Part shown: piece by piece, positions 36,066 to 44,866 of the stretch | Layout of the letters: every line of letters starts with the position of its first letter | Numbering within the stretch: the stretch's first letter is position 1 | Origin: Neorhizobium sp. SOG26 | GTDB taxonomy: Bacteria > Pseudomonadota > Alphaproteobacteria > Rhizobiales > Rhizobiaceae | Reading direction: 5' to 3' | DNA: 64,000 nt | NCBI RefSeq assembly: GCF_003491345.1 | Contig: NZ_CP025512.1 | Span: 1,302,001-1,366,000, forward strand | Notes under the pieces: generated by a model | Databases searched by the model: none | Told to the model about the DNA's origin: nothing | Seen by the model: the letters and a program-made list of their open reading frames with translations, nothing else | Program-made: the position numbers and the translations under genes

Positions 36066-37337
36066 ATGTCGGCGGGGACGGATAAAATAGCTGGAAGCCG
36101 TAACGGCCTCATGGTCGGTGACCAAGCCGCAGGTTCTGGCCGCTTTGCCGACAACCTCGTCTATTTCTCCCGCGTCCTGCGCCGCGCAGGTCTGAAGACG
36201 GGACCGGCCGCTGCGGCGGACGCAATCGCCGCCGTGGATGCGATCGGGATTGGTTCACGCGAAGAGTTTCATGCCGCGCTATCGGCGGTTTTCGTTAAAC
36301 GGCACGAGGATCAACCGGTTTTCGACGAGGCGTTCGAGCTGTTCTGGAGGCCGCGTGATCTTGTCGGCAAGATGATCGCACTGATGTCCCCCAAGGCACC
36401 GGCCGGGCGCCAGAGGGAAAAGCAGAAGGCAGGATCAACCCGGGCCGGCGAGGCGTTGACCGCCGAGCAGCAGGGCAAGCCTCCGAAACAAGAACCGCAG
36501 GTCGAGGTCGATTCCCGCTTCACCGTGTCGGCCAACGAAGTCTTCAAGCATATCGATTTCGCGCAGATGACGGCCGCAGAACTCGCCCAGGCGCGGCAGG
36601 AACTGAAGAAGCTCGCCTTGCCGCTCGACAAGGTTGCGACGCGCAGGTTCAAGACGTCACATCGGCCACCAATCATCGATCCACGGGCGACGATGCGTCA
36701 CGCGATGCGAAGTGGTGGCGATCTCATCCTGCCACGTTTTCGCCAGCGGAAGATGACGCCACCGCCTCTTGTCATCCTCGCCGACATTTCCGGCTCGATG
36801 AACCAGTACACGCGAATCTTCCTGCAGTTCGTGCATGCGCTGACAGAGAAGCGGACGCGGGTGCATACCTTCCTGTTCGGTACGCGGCTCACCAACGTAA
36901 CGCGCGAGATGCGAAGACGCGATCCGGACGAAGCCATTGCGCTTTGCAGCGATGCTGTGCGCGACTGGTCCGGCGGAACCCGGATCGGCTCGACATTGGC
37001 CGAGTTCAACCGCCTTTGGTCGCGACGCGTGCTCGGTCAGGGCGCCGTCGTGCTTCTGATCACCGACGGCCTGGAGCGGGAAGGCGTGGAAGAGCTTGAA
37101 ACCGAAATGGACCGGCTGCACCGGTCGTGCCGCCGGCTCATCTGGCTGAACCCGTTGCTGCGTTTCAACGGTTTCGAAGCCAAGGCGCGAGGCGTGAAGG
37201 CGATGCTTCCGCATGTGGACGAGTTCCGCGCGGTGCACAATCTACAGTCTCTTTCTGACCTCGCGTCAGCCTTGTCGGCAAACATGACGAATGCCGCAGA
37301 TCCGCGGCGTTATCTGGACATGAGGAGGGGCGCATGA
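36066..37337 (+). CDS. CoxE-type VWA domain protein
   Basis: A 423-aa protein whose C-terminal half is a von Willebrand A domain with the MIDAS motif DISGSMNQY and a downstream TRIGSTL. The N-terminal half contains the helical VWA_CoxE region (NLVYFSRVLRRAGLKTGPAAAADA) and a charged linker (RQREKQKAGSTRAGE). It is the classic partner of MoxR ATPases. It begins 2 nt after the MoxR stop and overlaps the next gene by 4 nt. Confidence 0.88.
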   Translation: MSAGTDKIAGSRNGLMVGDQAAGSGRFADNLVYFSRVLRRAGLKTGPAAAADAIAAVDAIGIGSREEFHAALSAVFVKRHEDQPVFDEAFELFWRPRDLVGKMIALMSPKAPAGRQREKQKAGSTRAGEALTAEQQGKPPKQEPQVEVDSRFTVSANEVFKHIDFAQMTAAELAQARQELKKLALPLDKVATRRFKTSHRPPIIDPRATMRHAMRSGGDLILPRFRQRKMTPPPLVILADISGSMNQYTRIFLQFVHALTEKRTRVHTFLFGTRLTNVTREMRRRDPDEAIALCSDAVRDWSGGTRIGSTLAEFNRLWSRRVLGQGAVVLLITDGLEREGVEELETEMDRLHRSCRRLIWLNPLLRFNGFEAKARGVKAMLPHVDEFRAVHNLQSLSDLASALSANMTNAADPRRYLDMRRGA

Positions 37338-37660
37338 CCTCGACAGCAACTTTGGACCCACTCACCACTGCGCAAGCCTGGAAGCAGGCGGGACGTGACG
37401 TCGCCATCGCAACCGTCGTTGAAACTTGGGGCTCGGCTCCGCGGCCGACTGGTAGTCACCTGGTGATTGACAGTGACGGCAACTTTGAAGGCTCCGTTTC
37501 GGGCGGCTGCGTCGAAGGCGCCGTCATTACCGAAGCGCTGGACGTGATCGGCAGCGGCGCGCCGAGGATGCTGGAATTCGGCGTGGCGGACGAGACCGCG
37601 TGGCAGGTGGGGCTCTCCTGCGGCGGGCGGATCAAGGTTTATGTGGAAAGGCTCGGCTAA
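37334..37660 (+). CDS. XdhC/CoxI N-terminal-domain protein
   Basis: A 108-aa protein equal to the N-terminal half of XdhC. The conserved Cys motifs GSVSGGCVEGAV and GLSCGGRIKV are present. XdhC binds molybdenum cofactor, promotes its sulfuration and protects it before insertion into xanthine dehydrogenase-type enzymes. Here the two halves are separate genes: this stop overlaps the next ATG as TAATG. The start overlaps the VWA gene by ATGA. Confidence 0.88.
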   Translation: MTSTATLDPLTTAQAWKQAGRDVAIATVVETWGSAPRPTGSHLVIDSDGNFEGSVSGGCVEGAVITEALDVIGSGAPRMLEFGVADETAWQVGLSCGGRIKVYVERLG

Positions 37661-38355
37661 TGCAGCTTGGCCTGCTGAAACGGCTGAACGCTGCGCGTGC
37701 ATCACGGCAGGCGGCGGTGGTGGTGAGCGATCTCGCAAGCGGCGAGGTGCGGCTGATCCTCGAAGGGGAGCCGGTCGCCGGTCCTCTCGGCGATGAAGTG
37801 GGAAAGGTCTTCCGCAGCGGCAAGGCCGTAACGGTCGAGGTTGAAGGAAAGAACCTGTTCCTGAACGTCCATCTTCCGCCGCCGCGAATCGTCGTTATAG
37901 GAGCGGTGCATATTAGCCAGGCTCTGGCGCGCATGGCGCCCGTTGCGGGATACGAGCTGACGATCATCGACCCGCGGACCGCCTTTGCAACGGAGGAACG
38001 CTTCGAAGGCGTTGAACTCATCGCTGACTGGCCGGAGGATGTGCTGAAGGACCGCCCGCTGGACGCCTATACGGCGCTTGCCGCAGTCACCCACGATCCG
38101 AAGATCGATGACTTCCCGCTTTCGGAGGCGCTGCGGTCGGGTTGTTTCTACGTTGGAGCACTCGGCAGCCGAAAAACGCATGCCAAGCGCGTCGAGCGAC
38201 TGAAGGCTTTGGGGCGTTCGGAGGCGGAGATCGCCCGCATTTCTGCACCCATCGGGTTGGATATCGGCGCCGCAAGCCCGGCCGAAATCGCGCTCGCGAC
38301 GCTGGCGCAGATCGTGCAGGCCTTCCGCCGCCGTGACATTGTCAGTGCTCGGTGA
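37660..38355 (+). CDS. XdhC family protein with C-terminal Rossmann domain
   Basis: A 231-aa protein. Residues 1-70 resemble a degenerate XdhC N-domain. From about residue 75 a Rossmann fold starts (RIVVIGAVHISQALARMAP), ending in SGCFYVGALGSRKTHAKR and RISAPIGLDIGAASPAEIALATLAQIV, the XdhC C-terminal hallmarks. It probably works with the preceding N-domain protein in Moco handling. The ATG overlaps the previous stop by one base. Confidence 0.88.
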   Translation: MQLGLLKRLNAARASRQAAVVVSDLASGEVRLILEGEPVAGPLGDEVGKVFRSGKAVTVEVEGKNLFLNVHLPPPRIVVIGAVHISQALARMAPVAGYELTIIDPRTAFATEERFEGVELIADWPEDVLKDRPLDAYTALAAVTHDPKIDDFPLSEALRSGCFYVGALGSRKTHAKRVERLKALGRSEAEIARISAPIGLDIGAASPAEIALATLAQIVQAFRRRDIVSAR

Positions 38356-38359
38356 CCGC

Positions 38360-39994
38360 ATGAAGTACGGGCATTTTCCTCTCGCTGAAGCAGAGGGCAC
38401 AATTCTCGCGCACAGCATCCGGCTGTCGTCGGGCCGCCTCTCGAAAGGCGATGTTGTGACGCGTCGGGAAGTCGAACGGCTCGAGGCCGAATTCGTCGAG
38501 ACGGTGGTCGCAGTGCGGCTTGATCCCGAGGATCTTCTCGAGGATCAGGCGGCCGAGGCCATTGCAGGCGCCATCGCACCGGACGGGTTGCGTTTTTCTG
38601 CCGCTACGACGGGGCGCGTCAACGTCTATGCGAAGGAGAATGGCTTGTTCGTTGCGGACAAGGCGGTCGTCGACCGGCTGAACCGCATAGACCCGGCCAT
38701 TACGCTCGCAACCGTGGCTGATCACGCTGCAGTGCGTGCCGGAGACATGGTCGCGACGGTCAAGATCATTCCTCTGGCTGTTCCGGGCCTGAAGGTCCAG
38801 GAGGCTGTTGAACTTCTGCGAAATGCCACGCCCTTCGAGGTCAAGCCGTTCCGTCCTCATGCGGTGACATTGATCGCAACAGAGCTGCCGTCGCTGAAGA
38901 CCTCGGTCATGGATCGAACGGCCAAATTGCTGGAGCAACGCTTGGCACCCTCGGGTAGCCGCCTGGTTCGCGAGATCCGGATCCCGCACAACGCGGACCG
39001 GCTGACGGAGGTGCTTACGGAACTCCACCTCGGTGACTCAAGTGATCCTGCCATGGTCATCATTTTCGGGGCATCGGCCGTCGCCGATCCGCAGGATGTC
39101 ATTCCCGATGCGATTCGCCGGGCGGGCGGAGAGGTGGAACAGGTTGGCATGCCGGTCGACCCCGGCAACCTGCTTGTGCTGGGATGGATGGGCGATGTTC
39201 CGGTTCTCGGGGCACCAGGCTGCGCCCGCTCACCGAAGGAAAACGGTTTCGACTGGGTCTTGAACCGTCTGTTGGCGGGCGAGGTGCCGACGTCGTACGA
39301 TATCACCGGCATGGGCGTTGGAGGGCTGCTGATGGAGATACCGACGCGGCCCCGACCGCGCGATCTCGCCGAGAAGACGCCGGCAGTTGCCTCGGTTGCT
39401 GCGGTCCTGCTGGCGGCCGGCCAGGCGCGGCGGATGGGTAGCGACGGGCAGCACAAACTGCTTGCGGAGTTCGAAGGCGTGCCGCTGGTGCGCCGTTCGG
39501 CGCAGACGCTTTTGTCATCGCAGGTCAGCCCGGTTGTCGCTGTGACAGGCCATCGGCAGGAAGAGGTTGAGGCCGCTCTGGCTGGCCTTGACCTCACCAC
39601 GGCTCATAATCCGGACTTCCCATCGGGCATGGCAAGCTCTCTCGTCACCGGATTTTCACATCCCGCAGTCGCCGAATCGGATGGCGTCCTGGTGATGCTC
39701 GCCGATATGCCGGGTGTGACCGCTGAACACATAAGGATGCTCATCTCTGCGTTCCGCGATGCGGAAGGACGGGCGGTGGTTCGCGCGGTGTCGAATGGCA
39801 AGCGGGGTAACCCGATCATCCTGCCAAGAGCCACCTACGGCGCTGTCCTGCGGCTGGAGGGCGACGTTGGCGCGCGGGCCATCATAGAGACATCGGGGCT
39901 GCCGGTGGTTGATGTGGAGATCGGACCCGCTGCTCATCTCGATGTGGATACCCCGGAGGCCGTGACGGCCGCGGGCGGCGTCCTGGGGGCATAA
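38360..39994 (+). CDS. MoeA-like molybdopterin-binding / MobA-like nucleotidyltransferase fusion
   Basis: A 544-aa fusion. Residues 1-330 resemble the MoCF/MoeA molybdopterin-binding fold (KYGHFPLAEAEGTILAHS, IFGASAVADPQDVIPDAI, GAPGCARSPKENGFDWVL). Residues about 345-544 form a MobA/MocA-like nucleotidyltransferase with the nucleotide loop LLAAGQARRMGSDGQHKLL and VMLADMPGVT. It probably activates molybdopterin and adds CMP to give the cytosine dinucleotide cofactor used by xanthine dehydrogenase-type enzymes. I use the ATG at 38360, 4 nt after the previous stop; a GTG at 38333 is possible. Confidence 0.87.
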   Translation: MKYGHFPLAEAEGTILAHSIRLSSGRLSKGDVVTRREVERLEAEFVETVVAVRLDPEDLLEDQAAEAIAGAIAPDGLRFSAATTGRVNVYAKENGLFVADKAVVDRLNRIDPAITLATVADHAAVRAGDMVATVKIIPLAVPGLKVQEAVELLRNATPFEVKPFRPHAVTLIATELPSLKTSVMDRTAKLLEQRLAPSGSRLVREIRIPHNADRLTEVLTELHLGDSSDPAMVIIFGASAVADPQDVIPDAIRRAGGEVEQVGMPVDPGNLLVLGWMGDVPVLGAPGCARSPKENGFDWVLNRLLAGEVPTSYDITGMGVGGLLMEIPTRPRPRDLAEKTPAVASVAAVLLAAGQARRMGSDGQHKLLAEFEGVPLVRRSAQTLLSSQVSPVVAVTGHRQEEVEAALAGLDLTTAHNPDFPSGMASSLVTGFSHPAVAESDGVLVMLADMPGVTAEHIRMLISAFRDAEGRAVVRAVSNGKRGNPIILPRATYGAVLRLEGDVGARAIIETSGLPVVDVEIGPAAHLDVDTPEAVTAAGGVLGA

Positions 39995-39996
39995 CG

Positions 39997-40323
39997 ATGG
40001 CAATGGACAATGCCGCCATAGAAGAAATGTTCGAAGGCCTCGGTCCCGTATCGATACGACGGATGTTCGGCGGCAAGGGCATCTATCACCAGGGCCTGAT
40101 CGTCGGGGTTGATCTTCACGACGAGATCCTGCTCAAGGCCGATGCCGTCAGCGGACCGGAATTTGCGGCGGCCGGCGCGCGGCAGTGGGTCTACCAGAAC
40201 AAGAAGGGCACGCCGGTGCCAATGCCTTACTGGACGATACCGGATGAGGCGCTCGATGACCCGGACGAGATGCGAAAGTGGGTCCGCCTCGCATTCGAAG
40301 CCGCCGTGCGTTCAAGTGGCTAA
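39997..40323 (+). CDS. TfoX N-terminal-domain protein
   Basis: A 108-aa protein with the TfoX N-domain hallmarks VSIRRMFGGKGIYHQG and YWTIPDEALDDPDEM. Only the N-domain is present; the C-terminal helical domain of the competence regulator Sxy/TfoX is absent, so a competence role is unlikely. It starts 2 nt after the molybdopterin fusion gene, the last in the operon. What ties it to cofactor maturation is unknown. Confidence 0.83.
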   Translation: MAMDNAAIEEMFEGLGPVSIRRMFGGKGIYHQGLIVGVDLHDEILLKADAVSGPEFAAAGARQWVYQNKKGTPVPMPYWTIPDEALDDPDEMRKWVRLAFEAAVRSSG

Positions 40324-40360
40324 TCTGGAATACATTGTTCGGGGGAAAGGGGTTGATAAA

Positions 40361-40383
40361 GATAGTAAGCCACGCTTACTATC
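40361..40383. repeat. Perfect 10-bp inverted repeat after the TfoX gene
   Basis: GATAGTAAGC and GCTTACTATC flank CAC. No T run follows, so it does not look like a simple terminator. It could be an RNA processing hairpin or a protein-binding site; low certainty. Confidence 0.45.
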
Positions 40384-40456
40384 TGGGCGTACTGGAGGCA
40401 GCCGGGACGGGTTCCCAGAGATGGCTCGCTTTGATCTATCGCTTTTCATGAAGAGT

Positions 40457-40487
40457 GCCGCTTCGGTCTTCCGGAGCGGCTTTTTCC
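40457..40487 (+). terminator. Terminator closing the MoxR-TfoX operon
   Basis: 10-bp stem GCCGCTTCGG/CCGGAGCGGC (one G-T pair), TCTT loop and TTTTTCC tail. It abuts the stop of the convergent NUDIX gene at 40489. Confidence 0.85.
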
Positions 40488-40488
40488 T

Positions 40489-40908
40489 CTAACGGCGCGC
40501 GAGCTTTTCGAAAGCGACCTGCGCGAAAGCGGAAAGCGGCTGCGGCAGGTTGTCGAGGTCGAACCAGCCGATGTCCGAGAGCTTGTCCGGCTCGGTGAGC
40601 TGAGCCTCACCGGTGAAGTCGCTCGTGATATAGATGAGCGAGACCCAGTGCTGCCGGTCCGCTTTGATGATCTGCTCGGTGGGGCAAAGAAACTCAACCC
40701 GGCCGATCTTGAGCCCGGTTTCTTCTTCCGCTTCACGGCGTGCGGCGTCCGCAGATGGCTCCATGGGATCCACCTTGCCGCCAACAATGTTCCAGAACCC
40801 GGCTTCCGGCGCCTTCAGGCGCTTGCACAGCAGGACCTTGCCATCGTCGCGCTGAAGCACAAGCCCCACACCAACGCCGGGAAAGTCTGTCCCAGGTTTT
40901 GCGGACAT
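40489..40908 (-). CDS. NUDIX hydrolase
   Basis: A 139-aa pyrophosphohydrolase. The Nudix box is seen from GGKVDPMEPS to RREAEEETGLKIG, matching GX5EX7REUXEEXGU. GVGVGLVLQRDDGKVLLCKR at the N-terminus is typical of the MutT-like group. The substrate (oxidised nucleotide or other NDP-X) cannot be told. It lies 13 nt after the helicase stop in the same direction and converges on the TfoX operon. Confidence 0.87.
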   Translation of the reverse strand: MSAKPGTDFPGVGVGLVLQRDDGKVLLCKRLKAPEAGFWNIVGGKVDPMEPSADAARREAEEETGLKIGRVEFLCPTEQIIKADRQHWVSLIYITSDFTGEAQLTEPDKLSDIGWFDLDNLPQPLSAFAQVAFEKLARR

Positions 40909-40921
40909 CTTGATGACTGGA

Positions 40922-42436
40922 TCAGGTGCGGGCGTTTGCGACGATCAGCATGAAAGCCGGGATATCGTCGCCGAAGCCGACCGGAGTCGGGCCGTCGTCG
41001 TGGTCGCGATGGTGGCGCGAACGACGATCGCGAGCGTCGTCGTTGGCAGGATAAGGCCGAGCACTGCGGTTGCCGCCGTTGTTCTGCGGCTTCCTGTCTG
41101 ACTTGCGCTCAGGTCTCACGTTTTCCACTCTCTGTTCTTCGACAGCCTTCTCGGCTTCGATCTGGACTTCCGGATTCTTTGCCTCGACCGGCTCGGCACG
41201 CTCGCGGCTGGACGCACCACGGCGACCGCGGCCACGTTCCTTGCTTTCGTCGCGACCCTTGCGCCCACGACCGGTGTCATGGCTTTCCATTGGCGCGGGC
41301 AGGGCAGACAGGTCGCCATTCAGCCACTCGATCTTCTCGTTGATGAGCTTTTCGATGGCGTCGAGATATTTAGTGTCCGACTTGGTGACGATCGTGAACG
41401 CCGCGCCCGAACGACCCGCACGACCGGTACGACCGATACGATGGACGTAGTCTTCGGCGTGAATCGGTACATCGAAGTTGAAGACGTGGCTGACGTCAGG
41501 GATATCGAGACCGCGTGCAGCGACGTCAGATGCTACAAGCAGCGTGATCTTGTTGTCCTTGAAGTTCGCCAGCATGGTGGTGCGCGAACGCTGGTCCATG
41601 TCGCCATGCAGCGCCCCGACCGAGAAGCCGTGGCGATCGAGCGACCGGAAGAGGTCGGCGACGTCCTTCTTGCGATTGCAGAAGATGATCGCGTTCTTGA
41701 GATCATCTTGCGCCTTGATAAGGTCGCGGAGCACTGCGCGCTTCTCGTAGTCCTTGGAGTGGGACGCCACGAGACGCTGGGTTACGGTCTTCGCCGTGGA
41801 AGACGGCTTTGCAACCTCAATTCGTTCCGGGTTCTGCAGGAACCGGTCGGCGAGCTTCTGGATCTCCGGCGGCATGGTGGCCGAGAAGAACAGTGTCTGC
41901 CGGGTGAACGGGATCATTTTGGCGATCCGTTCGATGTCCGGAATAAAGCCCATGTCCAGCATGCGGTCGGCTTCGTCAATGACCAGGATCTCGACGCCGG
42001 TCATCAAAAGCTTGCCGCGCTCGCAGTGGTCAAGCAGGCGGCCTGGCGTGCAGATCAGCACATCGGCGCCACGCTCAAGCTTGCGATCCTGTTCATCGAA
42101 GGACACGCCGCCGATCAAGAGTGCGACGTTGAGCTTGTGATTCTTGCCGTATTTATCAAAGTTCTCGGCTACCTGCGCGGCCAGTTCGCGAGTCGGCTCC
42201 AGGATCAGCGTGCGCGGCATGCGCGCACGGGCGCGACCCTTTTCCAGAAGCGTCAGCATCGGCAGAACGAAAGACGCAGTCTTGCCGGTTCCGGTCTGGG
42301 CAATACCGCAGATATCGCGGCGCTGCAGCGCAGGCGGGATCGCCCCAGCCTGGATCGGCGTGGGTGTCGAATAACCCGCGTCTGTGACAGCGGACAAGAC
42401 TTTTTGGCTCAGGCCAAGTTCAGCAAATGTGGTCAA
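40922..42436 (-). CDS. DEAD-box RNA helicase, RhlE-like
   Basis: A 504-aa ATP-dependent RNA helicase. It has the Q motif (FAELGL, PTPIQ), Walker A AQTGTGKT, PTRELA, TPGRLLD, DEADRML, SAT, ARGLDIP and HRIGRTGR. The C-terminal ~130 residues are basic, with RG/RS-rich RNA-binding character (SKERGRGRRGASSRER) and a His/Asp patch. No ATG is available before the Q motif; I use the TTG at 42436, which starts the protein at the normal place, although its ribosome site is poor. The 208-nt gap before it holds a small GC hairpin at 42486-42501, possibly in its leader. Confidence 0.88.
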   Translation of the reverse strand: MTTFAELGLSQKVLSAVTDAGYSTPTPIQAGAIPPALQRRDICGIAQTGTGKTASFVLPMLTLLEKGRARARMPRTLILEPTRELAAQVAENFDKYGKNHKLNVALLIGGVSFDEQDRKLERGADVLICTPGRLLDHCERGKLLMTGVEILVIDEADRMLDMGFIPDIERIAKMIPFTRQTLFFSATMPPEIQKLADRFLQNPERIEVAKPSSTAKTVTQRLVASHSKDYEKRAVLRDLIKAQDDLKNAIIFCNRKKDVADLFRSLDRHGFSVGALHGDMDQRSRTTMLANFKDNKITLLVASDVAARGLDIPDVSHVFNFDVPIHAEDYVHRIGRTGRAGRSGAAFTIVTKSDTKYLDAIEKLINEKIEWLNGDLSALPAPMESHDTGRGRKGRDESKERGRGRRGASSRERAEPVEAKNPEVQIEAEKAVEEQRVENVRPERKSDRKPQNNGGNRSARPYPANDDARDRRSRHHRDHDDGPTPVGFGDDIPAFMLIVANART

Positions 42437-42644
42437 AGGAAGTTCTGTTTCCGTTCCGGTTCTACGCGAACATCTAGACAGGCAAGCCCCGGAAAAGGGG
42501 CGCCAACTGGCCGCGACATAGGACCTAAACGCCGGAAAGTCAAGAAAAGTGGGCAATTCCGCTGTGCATTTGGTGAATGAACATCCTAAAGATCGATCCC
42601 TCTACCGGTATCGCGCGCATGACGAGAGAAGGCGCCTTGAGGGA

Positions 42645-43934
42645 CTAGTTCAGGTAGCTGCCCAGCTTCATTCCAGCATTGAGGAAATGGACCGGATCAA
42701 CGGGATTGGAATCACGCCGGACTTCGTAATGGACATGCGGGCCGGTGGAGCGCCCCGTGGACCCTGCGCGTCCAATAACGTCGCCAGTCGCCACCGTGTC
42801 TCCTTCGCGAACGAGGATGCGCGACAGATGGCCATAACGGGTGGTGATCCCTTGGCCGTGGTCGACCTCGACGAGGTTTCCGTATCCTGCCGCAGGCCCA
42901 GCGATGGTGACCTTGCCGCTGCCGGTGGACTTTACCGGCTGTCCCGTTTCGGCCTTGAAATCAATGCCCGCGTGGAGCGCCAGCCGCCCGAGGAATGGGT
43001 CGATTCGGTTGCCATAGCGGCTCGTCACCGGGTGGCCGGGGGCAGGGTTCCCGAACGGCAGGTTGCGGGCGGTCTCGCGCACGCTCTCGAGCCTGCTCAA
43101 CTGGGCGTCAAGTTCTTCGAGCGACGCATCAAAGCCGCTGATGTTGAGTTGCGGCGCGACATAGGGGCCGCCGACGCCTTCTTCCGCCTTGTCGCGCGTT
43201 TCCGCAGTCGCAACGGATACACCGGTCTTGCGCAGGATGGTGGCAATCGCGTCGGCCGTTTCCGCCGCTCCGGCCGCAAGGTTATTGATCCGGGCGAGTT
43301 GTTCCTTCTCGATGTTCTTCAACGACAGCGTCACCTTTGAGAAGACACGGTCAGCACGATCGGCCATGTTTTCCCGAAGCGGCGTGTAGCCGAGGGCTGC
43401 AACGGAGGCAGCCGGTTTCTCAGCGGAGAGCAGCTTGCGAATCACAAGCGCTGCGTCACGTCCGCCCGACAACGAAGCCTGTTTCTCCTTGGTGTCTGCC
43501 TTCGGTTCTACGGTGGAATCGGTAAGGCCCGACTCCTCGGCGCGGTTCAGCAGGGAGCCGAGCTTCCCGTGGCGGGAAAACAGCGCGTCCTGCTGTTCAA
43601 GAAGCTTTTCGACCTTCTGCTCGACGACCTGCTGATCGAGCAGCTGGCGCGACGTTATGCGATCGAGCTGCGCGCGGAGCGCGGCAATCCGGTCCTCGTA
43701 TTCATGCTGCATGCGCGCCTGCCGCGCCATGGTGGCGCCGATCAGGTCGTCGCGGATGACGAGGTAGGAGGTGGCGGCGAGGTAGCCAATTGCAAATACG
43801 CCTAGGGAGCCGAAGACGAGACCGGCCATCCAGGGCCGGATCGTCATGTGGCGGATTTTGTCACCGCTGGCGAGGATCAGAACGTGCTGCTGTGCGCGTT
43901 TACCAAAAACTCGACTGTCGCTTCCCTTACCCAC
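42645..43934 (-). CDS. M23 (LytM) metallopeptidase, membrane-anchored
   Basis: A 429-aa cell-wall protein with one N-terminal membrane segment (MAGLVFGSLGVFAIGYLAATSYLVI) and a periplasmic coiled coil (residues about 65-130). A C-terminal LytM domain carries the zinc ligands HAGIDF and HVHYE with NRIDPFLGR and YGNLVEVDHG. All ligands are present, so it is likely an active peptidoglycan endopeptidase rather than a NlpD/EnvC-like activator. The start is a GTG at 43934 with GGGAG 6-7 nt upstream. Confidence 0.88.
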   Translation of the reverse strand: MGKGSDSRVFGKRAQQHVLILASGDKIRHMTIRPWMAGLVFGSLGVFAIGYLAATSYLVIRDDLIGATMARQARMQHEYEDRIAALRAQLDRITSRQLLDQQVVEQKVEKLLEQQDALFSRHGKLGSLLNRAEESGLTDSTVEPKADTKEKQASLSGGRDAALVIRKLLSAEKPAASVAALGYTPLRENMADRADRVFSKVTLSLKNIEKEQLARINNLAAGAAETADAIATILRKTGVSVATAETRDKAEEGVGGPYVAPQLNISGFDASLEELDAQLSRLESVRETARNLPFGNPAPGHPVTSRYGNRIDPFLGRLALHAGIDFKAETGQPVKSTGSGKVTIAGPAAGYGNLVEVDHGQGITTRYGHLSRILVREGDTVATGDVIGRAGSTGRSTGPHVHYEVRRDSNPVDPVHFLNAGMKLGSYLN

Positions 43935-44027
43935 GCGATTCTCCCGGAGATACGACTCATTCGGTCGCTTTCGCTGTGTTGGAAGTACACATGGATATGG
44001 TTAACGTTCGCTTTAGCGAGCACTCGC

Positions 44028-44855
44028 TCAGGCGTTGCTGGTGGATGTCAGCGACCGGTAGAAGGACGGGGTGAGCCCCGCTTCGGCGCGTGCCACATCG
44101 TTGAACGGCGCCTTCAGCGAGCCGCGGAAATTGGCCCGCACCAGTTGCTGGAACGTGGCCGCCGGATCACGTCGCTCGCGGGCGCAAAGGAACCTGAACC
44201 ACTTCGCGCCGATCGCCACATGGCCCTTCTCGTCGTTGTAAATGACGTCGAGCACCGCGGCCGTTTCCATGTCGCCGGTTTCTCGCATCTTCGCCTGCAG
44301 CGACGGCGTGACATCCAGCCCACGCGCCTCAAGGATCAGCGGAACGACGGCGAGCCGCGCCGTCAGATCGTTGCGGGTGGAGTGCGCCGCCTGCCATAGA
44401 CCGTCGTGCGCGGGCATGTCGCCGTAGTCGGCGCCAAGGTCGTTCAACCGCTCGCGCACCATGCGGAAGTGCTTGGCTTCCTCGAACGCCACCTGCATCC
44501 AGCCATCGAAGAAGGAGTTCGGCACCGGTTCTGTGGCAAACCTGGCGACGATGTCCAGGGCCAGGTCGACGGCGTTGAGTTCAATATGAGCGATCGAATG
44601 GAGGAGGGCGATTCGCCCCTGCTTTGTATGCAGCGATCGTTTTGCCACGGCCTTCGGCGGCACGAGCTCGGGCTTCTCCGGCCGGCCGGGGCGATCCGGC
44701 AGCGGCGGATCGAGTGGCGAGCGCAGCGACAGCCGCCGTTCGAACCAGCGTGTGGCACTTTCCTGCGCCAGTCGCGTCTTTCGGTCGAGGTCGGCTGACA
44801 TGATTGCCGCGGTTGCTCCGCCGCGCAGGGACGTGATTGCAAACTCTCTGCTCAT
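44028..44855 (-). CDS. Ferritin-like protein of the DUF455 family
   Basis: A 275-aa helical protein. LLHSIAHIELNAVDLALDIVARF and FEEAKHFRMVRERL carry the ExxH-type di-iron ligands of a ferritin-like four-helix bundle, and VIYNDEKGHVAIG gives another ExxH. DUF455 members are linked to rRNA or tRNA modification in some reports; here the function is unknown. The ATG at 44855 has GAGGCA and matches the family start; the frame extends 25 residues further left without support. It lies 11 nt after bcp. Confidence 0.82.
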   Translation of the reverse strand: MSREFAITSLRGGATAAIMSADLDRKTRLAQESATRWFERRLSLRSPLDPPLPDRPGRPEKPELVPPKAVAKRSLHTKQGRIALLHSIAHIELNAVDLALDIVARFATEPVPNSFFDGWMQVAFEEAKHFRMVRERLNDLGADYGDMPAHDGLWQAAHSTRNDLTARLAVVPLILEARGLDVTPSLQAKMRETGDMETAAVLDVIYNDEKGHVAIGAKWFRFLCARERRDPAATFQQLVRANFRGSLKAPFNDVARAEAGLTPSFYRSLTSTSNA

Positions 44856-44866
44856 CGCTGCCTCGC

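Noticed and set aside
44015..44028. AGCGAG-CA-CTCGCT palindrome at the end of the DUF455 gene as terminator
   Set aside because: No T run on either strand in the correct position, and it overlaps coding sequence.
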